DNA of 64,000 nucleotides from Rallus limicola (taxonomy: Eukaryota > Chordata > Aves > Gruiformes > Rallidae). The notes beneath the pieces are model-generated. The model ran no database searches. It was not told where the DNA came from and saw only the letters and a program-made list of their open reading frames with translations. A program made the translations under genes and the position numbers. Position 1 is the stretch's first letter; each line of letters opens with the position of its first letter. Shown piece after piece: positions 51,999 through 62,790 of this stretch. The stretch is taken from NCBI GenBank assembly GCA_022605955.1, contig JAKCOZ010000103.1, positions 188,501 to 252,500 of the forward strand. The letters are read 5' to 3'.

Positions 51999-54900
51999 TC
52001 AATTGACATCCAGAGGGTTGTGGGAGTAACTTGTGTGATTCCTGTCAAAGGAGTCTTCATCATCCTCATCCTCCTCAAAGAGCTGCTCCTCGAAGAAGAT
52101 GCCACCAGGGCCGTACTCCCGCTCGTGGTCACAGACCTCACTGGGGGTGAGGTGACAGGCGCCACCCACGAAGTCAGCAAACCTGGGAAGAAGCCACCAT
52201 GGAACATGTTTGTGCACGTGTGGCCAGGTCCTCCCCAGAGCCTCTCAGTGCCAGGGCGTTATCTGTCCTTCCCCTGTGGCACGCTGCTGCCACACACCAC
52301 CAGCCTTCCTTATCTCTGGAGCCAGCGGTGATGGCACAGAGCCACCGCAGGCACACGGGGACACAGGTCACTCCTCACTGCCAGGGGATGTTACCTCTTG
52401 GGAGACTGGATGCGGGACACCGCGGTCCAGGCAGAGAAATCCGGGCTCCTGCAGTAGTCCCGAAGCTCCTGGAGGGCTCTGCGGGTCTCCACCTCGCCCT
52501 GGAGCCGGTATTCCTCCTCCGACAGCAGGCGCCGGGGGCTGGGCTCCAGCCTGGCACTCTGCAGCCTCCTGCCGGTAGAGGGGCACCAGTCACTGCACAG
52601 GCATCCCCCAGTATGGGCCCAGCTCCTGGGTTGGAGCTGGTGATGGGAGGAGGGGAGCACCGTCCCTCCAGCCTCGCTCCTAAGGGATGCTCCAAGCTGT
52701 GAGGAGGAGCAGAGCGCTCTCTTGCGCCAGCCCCAAGGAGAAAGGGACACAAGCCACCCCCAGGAGAGCCACCCCAACCCCAAAACCCAGCCAAACCACC
52801 CCAATTCCACAACAGACTCCAACCAGCAGCTCACCCAGGCCTGACAACTGGGAATGGGGAGCAAGCACGGGGTCCTCACCGGTAGGCAGCAAACGCCCAC
52901 TGCAAGGGGTAGTCCAGGGTCTTGGTGCAGATGGCAACAACCACCAAGGCCAAGGCGATGGGATGGATTTGGATCCCTGAGTACATCAGCAAGAGGCCCA
53001 GGAGCTGCAGAGCCCAGGAGAGGAGGTTGATGCTGCGCTCGTTCTCCAGCGGGCCGTACCTGTAGCACACGCCGAAGCTCACCAAGCCCACGAGCAGCAG
53101 GTAACCTGGGGGAGAGCAGAGGGATCAGGCAGGACCCAGGGCTCAGCCTGGCTGAGCAGCAGCTGCCAGGGACGTGGTTAAACCCAACACCAGCACCTGC
53201 CTCTCTCAGATGTGCAGACTGAGGGGTTGGGGGGGGGCGCTGAAGAGCCCCCACCTACCTAGGAGGTACTGCCAGTAGGACTTGCAGATCTCCCGCAGGT
53301 TCTTGAAGATGAGCTGAAGCAGGTAGAGGGAAAAGGACCAACCTCCAATCAGCAGGAAGTAAACAGGGTTTTTCTAGGAGAGAAGAGATGGGACACTCAG
53401 AACAGGCAGTGGGAAACCATGGCTACAAAGATGCTGAAGGGCCTGGAGCATCTCCCCTGGGAGGAAAGGCTGAGGGAGCTGGGGCTGCTCAGCCTGGAGA
53501 GGAGAAGCCTGAGAGGGGATTTGCTCCCTGGGGATCAAGAGCTGAAGGGTGGGACACAGGGGGACATGGGCAGCCTCTGCTCAGTGTCTGTGGGGACAGG
53601 ACAAGGGGTGATGGGCTCAAGTTGGAGCACAGGGAGTTCCCCACTAATCTGGGGAAGAATTTCTTCCCAGTGAGGGAGCCCTGGGCCAGGCTGCCCAGGG
53701 GGGTGTGGAGTCTCCTTCTCTGGAGAGATTCCAGAGACCAACCTGTGCACTATGAGCTGGGGAGCTGCTTTGGCAGGGGGTTGGACCCCATGAGCTCTCG
53801 AGGTCCCTTCCAAGCCCTATGATTCTATGGCTATCCCCTTCCCAGCTCCTCTGTGCCAAGCCAGACCCACCACCCAACACCCCAAGGCCACCCAGTCCAG
53901 GACTCCCCGCCCAGAACAACCACAGCTGCTGTTGTGAGGTGTCTCACCCCCAGCCAGCCTGAGGCTCACCTTGGGCATGACCTTGGACATCATGTAGACG
54001 AGGACAAGCAGTGAGGCCACCAAGCCAAAGCTAATCCCAGCTGAGTAGTAGAAGAGCTGGCTCCTGCAGAGATCACACGTGCGTGCACAGGGTGTGGAGC
54101 AGCTCACGGACGTCTGTGCACAAACACACCCATGGGGAGCAGCCCCCTGAGAGCCTGCAGAGCCACTGCCCACCCCTCCACAGCTCAGAGGGGAAGGAGG
54201 AGACTCACCTGCTCAGCATGTCCCCGCAGAAGAACAGCAAGAGGCCCAGGAAGAAAACCAGGAACAGCTTGGGGTCAAAGCCTGGAAAGAGAGCGAGGTC
54301 AGGATGAGAGGATCGGGGGTGTGGTGCCCTCTGTGATGAACTCCAGCCTGCCACAAAGCCCACAGGGAATGGGCAGCATCCCCAGTAAACCTCTAACCCT
54401 AAACCCCCCAGCTTTACATCCCATGGATGAAGACACACTTCCCTCTGCAGACCCATTTCCCTTCCAAAGGCCACAGAATCCTCAAGGTTGGAAAAGCCCC
54501 TCAAGATCACCCAGTCCAACCATCCCCCCCTACCTTTATCACTACCTTGAACTCCTTGTTTATCTGTCCCTTGAACAACCTGAGGGACAGTGACTCCTTA
54601 GCCCTCCTCTTACTGCCAACGTGTTTGCAGACACCTTTTGTATTCTCTTCTACCACAGCAGCCAGGCTGAGCTCGTGTCAGGCTTTGGCCTTCCTGATTT
54701 CCCCCCTGCCCCTCCATACACACTAGCACCTACCTTGTACTCTCCCTAGGTCACCTGTCCCTTCTTCCACCACGTACACTCCCTGTTTCTCCCTCAGGCA
54801 AAGAGCTCACCCAGCCAGCTCAACCTCCCACCCCAGCCCTGGGCCCCAGGGGAGACCTACGCCGGAAGAGGGTGACCCAGTACTCGGTGCTGGACTCCAG

Positions 54901-56061
54901 CAGCTCGACCTTGAGGCAGGTTTTGTTGCTGTACAGATCCACATCGATGCTGGTGTCGTTCAGCTTCTCCTTCAGGAAGGAGAAAATCACATTCCACATG
55001 CTGAACTCCTCCAGCTCCTCTTCGCTGCCCACCTGGGTGACCCGGATCATCCGGCTGCTGTTGATGCGGATCTGTGCAGGAGAAGGAAGCAATAGGGGAA
55101 GGGCTGTGGCTGCTGGAGGGGCTGGGTCCAGCCAGACCCAGGGGAACCTGTGCCTTCTCCCCTCACCTGTGTCCTGGTCCATATGTCGTGCCATCCCGGG
55201 ACCCGGGTGTTGGTGTAACAGAAGTGTTGGGAAGTTGAGCTGTGGTACACCTGACCCTCACGCAGCGAGACAATAGACTCCCTGGCACCTGTGCAGTGAG
55301 AGATGGGGATTCAGGGCTGCTGCTCCCACTGGTTTCGCCCACCAAAGCACCCAGCTCCCTTCCCAGAGCTCCCTCAGGGAACCACGCTCAGGGTGGGTCA
55401 CGGAATCACAGAACGCTGGGAGCTGGAAGGGACCTTGGAAGCTCATTGAGTCCAACCCCCCTGCCAGAGCCTCTCCTCGTAAAGAAGGGGTCCCACTGCC
55501 TTGGCCATCTCGGTGGCCCTGTGCTGGGCTCTTTCAAGGAGTTCTGTGTCCTCCTGAAGCTGAGGGGCCCAGAACTGGGCCTGATGTTCCAGGTGTGTTC
55601 TCAGCAGCACGGAAGAGAGAGGGGGGCAAGACCCCTCCTGACCTCCTGACCACCCCCCTTCTAACACGCCCCATCTGCCTCCGGCCTTCCCAGCCCCGCG
55701 GCCACGCTGCTCCCAGCGCAGGGCAAAGGCAGCTGGAGCACGGCCCCGGCACCAGCCGGGAACCTCCCAGAGCTGCCCGGGGCAGCGAGGCACCGACAGC
55801 CCGCTCCCCCAGCGCCCTCCCCCGCGGCACCGGGCGGGGCCTCCTCAGGCCGCAGAAGCCTCTCGGCTGCCGGCGGGGCCCGCCCGGGAACGGCGTGGGG
55901 GCGGCAGCGACCCAGGCCCGGAGCCCCCCATCCCGCACCGCGCCCCCTGGGCCCACCGCGCCCCACTCACCTGCACACTCCAGGACCAGCAGCAGCACCG
56001 GCAGCGCCAGGAGCAGCGGCAGCGCCCGCAGGAGCCGCCGCCGCCCCGGAGCCGGTTTCAT
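51999..56061 (-). CDS. NEMP1: NEMP1 (TMEM194A), inner nuclear-membrane protein
   Basis: A multipass inner nuclear-envelope protein that supports nuclear stiffness and fertility in animals. Nine coding exons (minus): 55971-56061, 55167-55288, 54861-55071, 54209-54281, 53970-54063, 53259-53373, 52880-53105, 52395-52568 and 51999-52182; 429 aa (human 444). A basic, leucine-rich signal sequence ([20 protein letters not shown]) is followed by a lumenal domain with FCYTN and WHDIWTR and a glycosylatable NDTS, then about five membrane segments (from [20 protein letters not shown]) and the conserved [13 protein letters not shown]. The cytosolic or nucleoplasmic tail has [32 protein letters not shown] and an acidic end ([11 protein letters not shown]). 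The third donor was set to GTAGGT at 54859-54860 because only that keeps the frame into FDPKLF. CR1 pieces sit in introns 1, 3 and 5. Confidence 0.95.
53416..53829 (+). repeat. CR1 LINE fragment (copy 2) in NEMP1 intron 5
   Basis: A plus-orientation CR1 3' end finishing CCTATGATTCTATGG. From about 53492 to 53818 it matches the fragment at the start of the window with only a handful of differences, including the unusual ACCAACCTGTGCACTATGAG segment. Confidence 0.88.
54472..54640 (-). repeat. CR1-like fragment in NEMP1 intron 3
   Basis: Begins CACAGAATCCTCAAGGTTGG and runs through a CACCCAGTCCAACC core. This is the reverse-oriented start of an avian interspersed repeat, most likely CR1. It is more diverged than the other copies, so the exact family is uncertain. 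Confidence 0.6.
55397..55640 (-). repeat. CR1 LINE fragment in NEMP1 intron 1
   Basis: Minus-orientation CR1 starting GGAATCACAGAACGCTGGG, followed by GAGTCCAACCCCCCTGCCAG and typical CR1 text (GTTCCAGGTGTG) up to about 55610. Confidence 0.8.
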
Positions 56062-56500
56062 GCCTCCCGCCGTGGCCCCACCGCCGACTTCCGCTTCCGC
56101 CGCAACCGCCCACCTGTCTCAACGGCGGGCGCAGGGCACGCGGCAGCCAACGAGAGCGCAGGGTCCGGGTGACGTCACGACCAAGTGACGGCTGAGGGAC
56201 CTATCGGAACGTTCTCCCTGGCCCCCCCCGCGTCACCACGCGGCCCGCGGCGCTGATTGGCGGGCCCTGCAGCCTATCAGTGCAGCCCAAGCCGGAAGCG
56301 GCTGCGATCCCGCCCACCATTACCATGGTGACCGACGAGCACGCCAGTCACTGCGGAGACACGCCCATCCCATAGCAACCAGCAGTCCCGCCCTAGTAAC
56401 CGCACTGATAGCCACGCCCCTCAGCCTATCAGAGCACAGATTCGTCACGCCCTCTCGGATCCCGTCTGATTGACAAGCACCTCCTCCTATCGGAAAGCCG
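56062..56500. promoter_or_regulatory. NEMP1 upstream region with CRE, X-box and three CCAAT-like dyads
   Basis: Directly upstream of the NEMP1 ATG. It holds a perfect CRE palindrome TGACGTCA (56170-56177) and an RFX-type X-box ATTACCATGGTGAC (56319-56332). Three dyads pair CTGATTGG, CTGATAG or CTGATTG with CCTATCAG or CCTATCGG, starting at 56253/56273, 56405/56425 and 56466/56486. The unit CTGATTGG is an inverted CCAAT (Y-box) and CCTATCAG differs from CCAATCAG by one base. This region probably serves NEMP1. Confidence 0.6.
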
Positions 56501-57340
56501 TCCCGCATTGTTTTCGCGCGGGGTCCTTCCTCTTCCCCCCCACGTTCGCGGCGTGGCGCAGCCGGGCCCCTCCGGAGGCGGCTCGGCCGAGCCGGGGGCG
56601 GGCGGGCGTGGGCCCGGGACAAGGAGCCTTTCTCTGGCCGCGGAGCCCCGCCCGCTCCGGGCCTGGCTGGGGACGTGCAGGCGCTGGCTGCAGCGGGGCA
56701 ACCCGCGGGCGGGGGGGGTCCCGTGCGGACGGAGCGACCCCCAGCACCGGGGGCATCCTGCGGGCGAAGGGCTCCGAGCCCGCCCGGCCTCGCACGAGAT
56801 GCCCCGGTTCTCCCCGGGACAGGAGGCGCCCATTCCTTCCCCCGACGATGGGGACATCGCGGGCGGAGCGGGGCTCGGCTCCCCCAGCCCCGGGTGTCCC
56901 CCGCCGCCTGGGTTCCCTCCCCGTGGGGCGGGAGACGCCAGGACGCCGGGTTCGCCGGTCCCCCGTGGGCGGAGAGCGGGTTTGGGCGGCCCCCCCCGCC
57001 TCTTCCCCCCCGCTCCCCGGGCCGTGGGCGGTGGAGCCGGGAAGCGGCGGGGCCGTAGGCGGAGGATGTGCGTCAGCCGGGGGCAGCGCCGGGCCTGGGA
57101 ACGGCCCCGCCGCTCCGGACGCCTGGTCGCGGGGGGGCGGGGGGCGGCGTGGGAGGGGGACGGGTGACCGGAGGAGAGGGGAAGCAGGGGCAGGACCCCC
57201 GCGGCGGAGCCCCTGCCCGTGCGGGAGCCCTGGCTGTGTGTGTCCCCCCCCCCACCAGCCCCGAGGATGTGTCCTCGATCCCGCCACGGTGTCTGTCCCG
57301 TCCCCCGTCCCCCCCCCCGCCACCCTCCGGACAGGAGCGC

Positions 57341-57420
57341 GCGGGGGCGGCTGGACCCACGCCAGGCGCCCGGTCTCGCCAGCCGCGGTATAAATAGCGC
57401 TGAGCCAGGCAGGGCTGGGT
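57341..57420 (+). promoter_or_regulatory. NAB2: NAB2 core promoter: EGR site plus TATA box
   Basis: GCGGGGGCG (57341-57349), a perfect EGR1-type site, lies 40 bp before TATAAATA (57389-57396). The start site should be about 57418-57422. A second EGR-type GCGGGGGCG is at 58143-58151. NAB2 is an EGR co-repressor and is itself induced by EGR1 in mammals, so the arrangement fits a feedback loop. Assignment to NAB2 is by strand and position. Confidence 0.6.
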
Positions 57421-59018
57421 GGGGGCCGTGACTCTCCTGCGGGGCCCGGGGTGCTGCTGGCGGGAGGGAGTCGGGGGTGGGGGGGTCTTCATCTTCTACT
57501 CCCCGAGCCCCGACCCGGTAAACCTTCCTCCGCTCCGTTCCTCGTTGCTCCGGGACGAGGCGAGGCCGTGGGTTGTTCACCCTGAAGCCTATCGATGGCT
57601 GCCCGTCGCTCCGCGGGGTGCTCGGGCACCGGGCAAGCCCGAGAGAACGCCGGGGTAACGGGGCCGGAGGCGCCCGGCAGCATCGCTGGGTTGCTACAGG
57701 AACCGGAGATGCTGCGAGCAGCCGTCCCCCGCGGGGACCGGCCGGGACCGGGGAGGGGGTGCGAAGGTCCCTGCACCCTCTGTGGACCAGGAGGGTCCCG
57801 TACCGGGTACGAGCACTTGCGGGTCCAACCCGGGGCCCCTCCGCCTGCCGCCTCCTCCGGGCGGGGTCCCGCATCCCCCCGCCCCGTTCTCCCCGCGCCC
57901 CCCCCACCCCGGGACACCGGCCCCGGTTTCCTTCTGCCACCCGAGCTGCGGTACCCCCGGTGCCACCGTGCAAAGCACCGGTTCCCGCGTGTGTCCCCCC
58001 CTCCCCTCCGCTGCCGGTGCCGCTGCACCTCCCGCCCGGGGTGGTGATGAGATGGGGGGGGGGGGAGGGGGGGAAGGGGGGGCCGTGCCGTCGCCCCCGC
58101 CCGCTGCCCCCCCCCCAGCCGCGGCCGCCCGCGCTGTGCTCGGCGGGGGCGGCAGCCGCGGGATCCGCCCCCGGGGCCTCCCACGCCGCGGCGCAGCCGG
58201 GGCCGCTGCTATTTCACGGTACCGCCCGTGTGGGCGGCGCGCAGAAGCGGCGCGGCGCGGCGGAGCGAGTGTACCCGGCCCGGCCGCGGGACCCCCGGCC
58301 CCAGGACCCCCGGCCCCGGCTGCCGCCAGCGCCCGGCCCGCCGCGGAACGCCGTCCCCGGAGCCCCCGCCGCCAGCCTCCCACCCTCCCCCCCCTTCATC
58401 CCCATCCCTCCCCGGGGCGCACGGCGGCCGCGCACGGGGCGGGCGGAGCAGCCGGAGGCGGCTCCAGCCGGCGGTGAGCGATCGGGGGGCACCGGGTGGG
58501 GGGGGGGGGCCGGGGGCACCGGGAGGGGGGGCCGGATGGGTCCGGGATACGGGGAGGGGGACGCACCGAGCAGGGTGGGGAACCCGGGGGCGGATGGCCC
58601 CGGCGGGACCGGGAGAGCGGCACATCACCGGCCCCGCGCCGCCGGGGATGGGGAGGGCGGGGGCAGCCCGGGGAGGAGGGTGTCCGGCCCCGCGCGGGGG
58701 GCTCTGGGGGCGCTGCTGCGGTGGGAGGGGGGGGAGCTGGGCACGGCCTCGGGAGGGGAGGGGGGACCCCGCTCACGTCTATGCCATGTCTGTGGCCGAG
58801 GGGTCCGTCCCAGCCTGGGGAGCACCAGTGGGCCTGGGCACCCTTGTGGGGTTCAGGGACCCTAAAACACCTCGTGTCACCTCATCCATCTGCCTGGGGT
58901 CCCCCCCCTCCTCCCTGCCCTAAACCCCGAGGTGGGCGGGCCAAAGGGTGGGGAGGGGGCTTCTGCCGAGCACGTGTCCGTCCATCCCTGGTCACCATGC
59001 CGTCCGTCCATCCCGCAG
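57421..59018 (+). other. NAB2: NAB2 5' UTR exon and intron 1 (CpG island)
   Basis: A GC-rich region ending its exon at 58473 (GCCGGCG/GTGAGCG donor), then an intron of 545 bp to the acceptor at 59017-59018. The frame ahead of the NAB2 ATG stays open through the exon join (SSRRLA before MALPRT), so an N-terminally extended form like the human one is possible, but no start was chosen. Confidence 0.5.
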
Positions 59019-59025
59019 GCTCGCC

Positions 59026-61243
59026 ATGGCCCTGCCCCGCACGCTGGGGGAGCTGCAGCTGTACCGGGTGCTGCAACGTGCCAACCTGCTGGGCTACTAC
59101 GAGACCTTCATCCAGCAAGGGGGGGACGACGTGCAGCAGCTCTGCGAGGCGGGCGAGGAGGAGTTCCTGGAGATCATGGCGCTGGTGGGCATGGCCACCA
59201 AGCCCCTGCACGTCCGCCGCCTCCAGAAGGCCCTGCGTGAGTGGGCCTCCAACCCGGGGCTCTTCAGCCAGCCCGTCTCGGCCGTGCCCGTCAGCAGCAT
59301 CCCCCTCTTCAAGCTCTCCGAGGCCGGTGGGCGCAAGGCGCTCAGCAACGGGCACGCCAGCCCCGGTGAGGCCGCGGGCAAGGGGAGCAGCAGCGCTGGG
59401 ACGCCCCCGGCTCGCAGTCCCACGGAGCTGGGGGAGAAGCTCTCGCCATCGGCAGCCCCGCCGTGGCCGGGGAGGAGCACCCCCGAGTCGGAGGGCGGTG
59501 GGGATGAGGAGCCTGGGGGTCCCCCCTTCTCCCCGGGCGGGAGCGGCAGCGAGCAGCCGGTGGGCGCAGAGGTGCTGGAGCCGGAGCTGGTGCGGACGGT
59601 GGCAGAGAGCGTGGAGCGGTTGCTGCAGAGCTGCCCCCGGGGTGGTGAGGCCGAGCTGCGGACACTGATGAAGCTCAACAAGAAGCTGGCCAAGGCGGTG
59701 GGGCACATCTTCCAGCTGGAGGATGGCGACCGGCACAAGGAGGAGGAGATCCGCCGGCACAGCGCGATCTACGGCCGCGGCGAGGCCCGGCGCCGCGAGG
59801 GCAAGCAACTCACCCTACACGAGGTGGGTGGCGCGGTGGGGTCCGTGCTCGAAGGTCCTGGGGATGCCCTGGCTCAGGGTGGGAGCCAGGGCAGCTCTGG
59901 AGGTGAAGGTGGGGGGCACGAGCTCTTGCCTGGGGAAGAGGTTGGGGTGGAGGCTCCACATGGACAGGGTGTGAGCTGGGGGCGGGGGGGGGGGGGGGAT
60001 CTGCTCCCATCCTGGTGGCATCTGCCTGCCTGGAGCAGACGCTGCCTCTGCTGCGGGGTCCCTGGGGCGCTGCTGTCCCCACTCACGCATCGTCTCTGCT
60101 CCCCCCAGCTCATCATCAACGAGGCCGCCGCCCAGTTCTGTCTGCGGGACAACTCGCTGCTGCTGCGGCGCGTGGAGCTCTTCTCGCTCTCGCGGCAGGT
60201 TGCACGGGAGAGCACCTACCTGTCCTCGCTCAAGGTCGCCAGGTGAGCCCCGACCTGGTGAACGCTCTCCTAGGCTGGGGAGGGGGCCTGGCTGTCACCC
60301 CCTGAACCACACCGCAACTCAGTGCTCCCGGGGCGGGACCCCCAAGTCCCCCCTTTTCCCCTCGCGTGGACTCTTTGCTGCCTGACCAGGGGGTGCAGGA
60401 GGTGGAAGCAGGGTGGGTGGGTGGGTTAGGGGAGAAATGCCTGGCGCTGTGTGGGGGTGGGATGCCACCGGGGATGCCCCATCTCTTGTCCCCTTCCCCC
60501 TACCCGCCGGGGTGCCACGGTTGGGCTGCCTTCTCCCTCCGCTCCCCAGCTGCTTCCCCCCTTTTGCCACCACCCCCAGCTCCATCTGTGCCAAAGCCCC
60601 ATCCGTGCCGTCCCGCGGCACCGCCCTGCCCGGACGGCCGCCCACGCCTGCCGCCATGGCTGGCGCTGCCCGCAGCGTGCCAAGAGGGCGGCCGGGAATG
60701 CCTGCGGTGGGGCCTTTGTGTGGGTCCGTCCCCCCCCCTCCCTCTTCCATGCCTGACGCTGCCCCTTCCCCTCCCTTCCCCACACAGGGCACATCCTGAG
60801 GAGAGCGGAGCCACCGTGGCCAAGCGGCTGAAGCAGGAGGTGGGTGCACACCCAGGGGTGCGTTGGGGGGGGTGGGGGGAGCACACACCCGCGTGCAGGT
60901 GTGCACACCTGTGAGCGTGGGTGGCTGCTCGCCCACACACAGGCGGGACGCTGCCGCGTGCCCGGGGCTGCCCACGCTGGCGCAGGCTCACAGCGAGGGG
61001 CTCTGGGCCGGCGGCCGTGGGCATGGTGGGCTGGGCAGCGTGGAGGCCCCCAGCACCATGGGTCCCATCCACACGGCCCTGCGCTCACCCACACCTTCCT
61101 GGCAGGCAGGAGAGCAGAGCCGCCCCGAGATGCTGCCGCTGGCGGTGGGGCCGGAGCCCCCCGGGGCTGCATACCGAGCCAGCCTGGAGGAGGATGCAGC
61201 CAGCCTGTCCGGGGAGAGCCTCGACGGCCACTTGCAGGGTGAG

Positions 61244-61279
<36 letters not shown>

Positions 61280-61823
61280 CCCTTCCCTTCCCTTCCCTTC
61301 CCTTCCCTTCCCTTCCCTTCCCTTCCCTTCCCTTCCCTTCCCTTCCCTTCCCTTCCCTGTGCCCCCCCTTCCCAGCCCTGACTCTCGCCCTTCTCTCCGC
61401 AGCGGCAGGGGCCTGTCCCCGGCTGACGCCCCCACCCGGGGCAGGCCCCCGACGTGCCCCTCGGGCTACCCCCTCACGGGCTCTGGAGCCGCCACATCCT
61501 GCAGCAGACGCTGATGGACGAGGGGCTGCGCCTGGCCCGGCTGGTGTCCCACGAGCGGGTGGGGAGGCTCAGCCCCTGCCTGCCCGGGAAGCCCCCGGGA
61601 GCAGGTGAGACCCCCGGGGGGCCGGGTGGGGGCTTTGCCATGGGCTGGGGGTGGGGGGTGGGGGAGCTGTGGTCGCGTTATCCCCGCGGGAGCAGCGCCC
61701 TGACCCTCTCTCCCCCCCCCCCCCGCAGATTTCGAGGACGGGCTGGCGGAACGGGGCGCTGCGGCCCCCCCAGGAGCCCCCCGTGGTACCATCAAGGTGG
61801 AGCAGGAGACCAGCCGGCAGTGA
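59026..61823 (+). CDS. NAB2: NAB2, EGR-binding co-repressor (with an apparent 1-bp frameshift)
   Basis: A nuclear co-repressor that binds the R1 domain of EGR1-3 and recruits NuRD. Coding exons: 59026-59823, 60109-60242, 60788-60839, 61106-61238, 61403-61604 and 61729-61823. The NCD1 domain (about 1-85) begins MALPRTLGELQLYRVLQRAN, and NCD2 includes LMKLNKKLAKAVGHIFQLED and INEAAAQFCLRDNSLLLRRV. A C-terminal block reads HGLWSRHILQQTLMDEGLRL, and the tail is IKVEQETSRQ with a sumoylation-type IKVE. Summed exons are 1414 nt, one more than a multiple of three. In exon 61403-61604 the frame of ACPRLTPPP and that of DVPLGLPPHGLW differ by one, and one base too many in the C5 run 61446-61450 would explain it. 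With that base discounted the length would be 470 aa. Identity is certain. Confidence 0.93.
61245..61356 (+). repeat. G33 homopolymer followed by a (TTCCC)n pentanucleotide repeat
   Basis: Thirty-three consecutive G (61245-61277), then about 15 TTCCC units, starting seven bases after the splice donor of the NAB2 exon at 61106-61238. The tract is purine-only then pyrimidine-only, with G-quadruplex and triplex potential. Confidence 0.95.
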
Positions 61824-62784
61824 GCGGCCCCCCCCAACAGCCCCGCAGCCCCCCCCCTCCCCTCCCCTCCCCATTAACAAAGCAATAACGTGCTGGGGGA
61901 CGGGTGCAGGGGGTGCTCCGGTCGCGGGGAGCCGGGGAGGGCTCGGCCGCACCCCCCCAGGGCCCTGCTGCCCCCCCCCCCCCCCCCCGCACCGACGCTC
62001 TGGTTACCTCAGCCGCGGCGGGACGCGACCCCCCCCTCCCTTCCCCCGCAGCAGCAATACCCTCCCCCCCCCTCGGGGCTGGGGAGCGCCCCATGTCCCC
62101 CAGCCTCCTGTACAGACCCCCCCGGGCTGCCCAGACCCCCCCACACCCCCCTATGTCCCCGTGTCGTGTGTCCCCCCCACCCCGGGCCCGTCGGCTCACC
62201 CCTCGTGCTGCCCAGCCCGGTTCCCCCACCTCCCCCCCCCCCCTTACCCTGCCCCCCTCCCACGGATGCTCCCACGTCAGCGCCGCCACCCACGCGGAGC
62301 CGGCGCGCGCAGCCCCGCGCACACCCCCCGCAGCGCCACGCTCCAGCCGCCTTCCCCCCCACCCCCAACCCCCCCGCCCCACCGCAACCTCCCTCCCGGC
62401 ACGTGCGAGCGCACCGTGCACGCGCCTTGCTCCCCCCCACCCCTCTTCCCCCATCGCGTTTCGGCTGTAAATACCCCCCCGCACCCTCCCCCCCCCCCCT
62501 CAACTCAGCACACGCACCCCCATCTCCCCCCCCATTCTCCCCCCCCCCAGCACGAAGCAGGCGGTGTTTGATGGGCGCTGGGGCGGTGCTGCCCCCCCCT
62601 TACTCCCAGCCCCCCCCCCCCCCCCCCGGGTTCCCCCCTCCCCACCGTTTCCAGGAGCCGTGCCCAGCCCCCGGCCCCCCCCCCCGTGCCCCCCCCAGAC
62701 TGTGTGGTGTCTTTTCGGAGCGGTAGGACTCTTCCTTTGTAACGTGTACAGTAGATTATTTATTTTGTTATTTTGGAATAAAAC
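61824..62784 (+). other. NAB2: NAB2 3' UTR, C-rich
   Basis: Nearly a kilobase dominated by C runs, ending in an AT-rich TTTGTAACGTGTACAGTAGATTATT-type block just before the poly(A) signal. No ORF here is credible. Confidence 0.75.
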
Positions 62785-62790
62785 TTTATT
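62777..62790. terminator. Bidirectional poly(A) element between NAB2 and STAT6
   Basis: AATAAA (62777-62782, plus, NAB2) is followed after two bases by TTTATT (62785-62790, AATAAA on minus, for STAT6). The convergent genes appear to end on the same 14-bp element. Confidence 0.75.
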
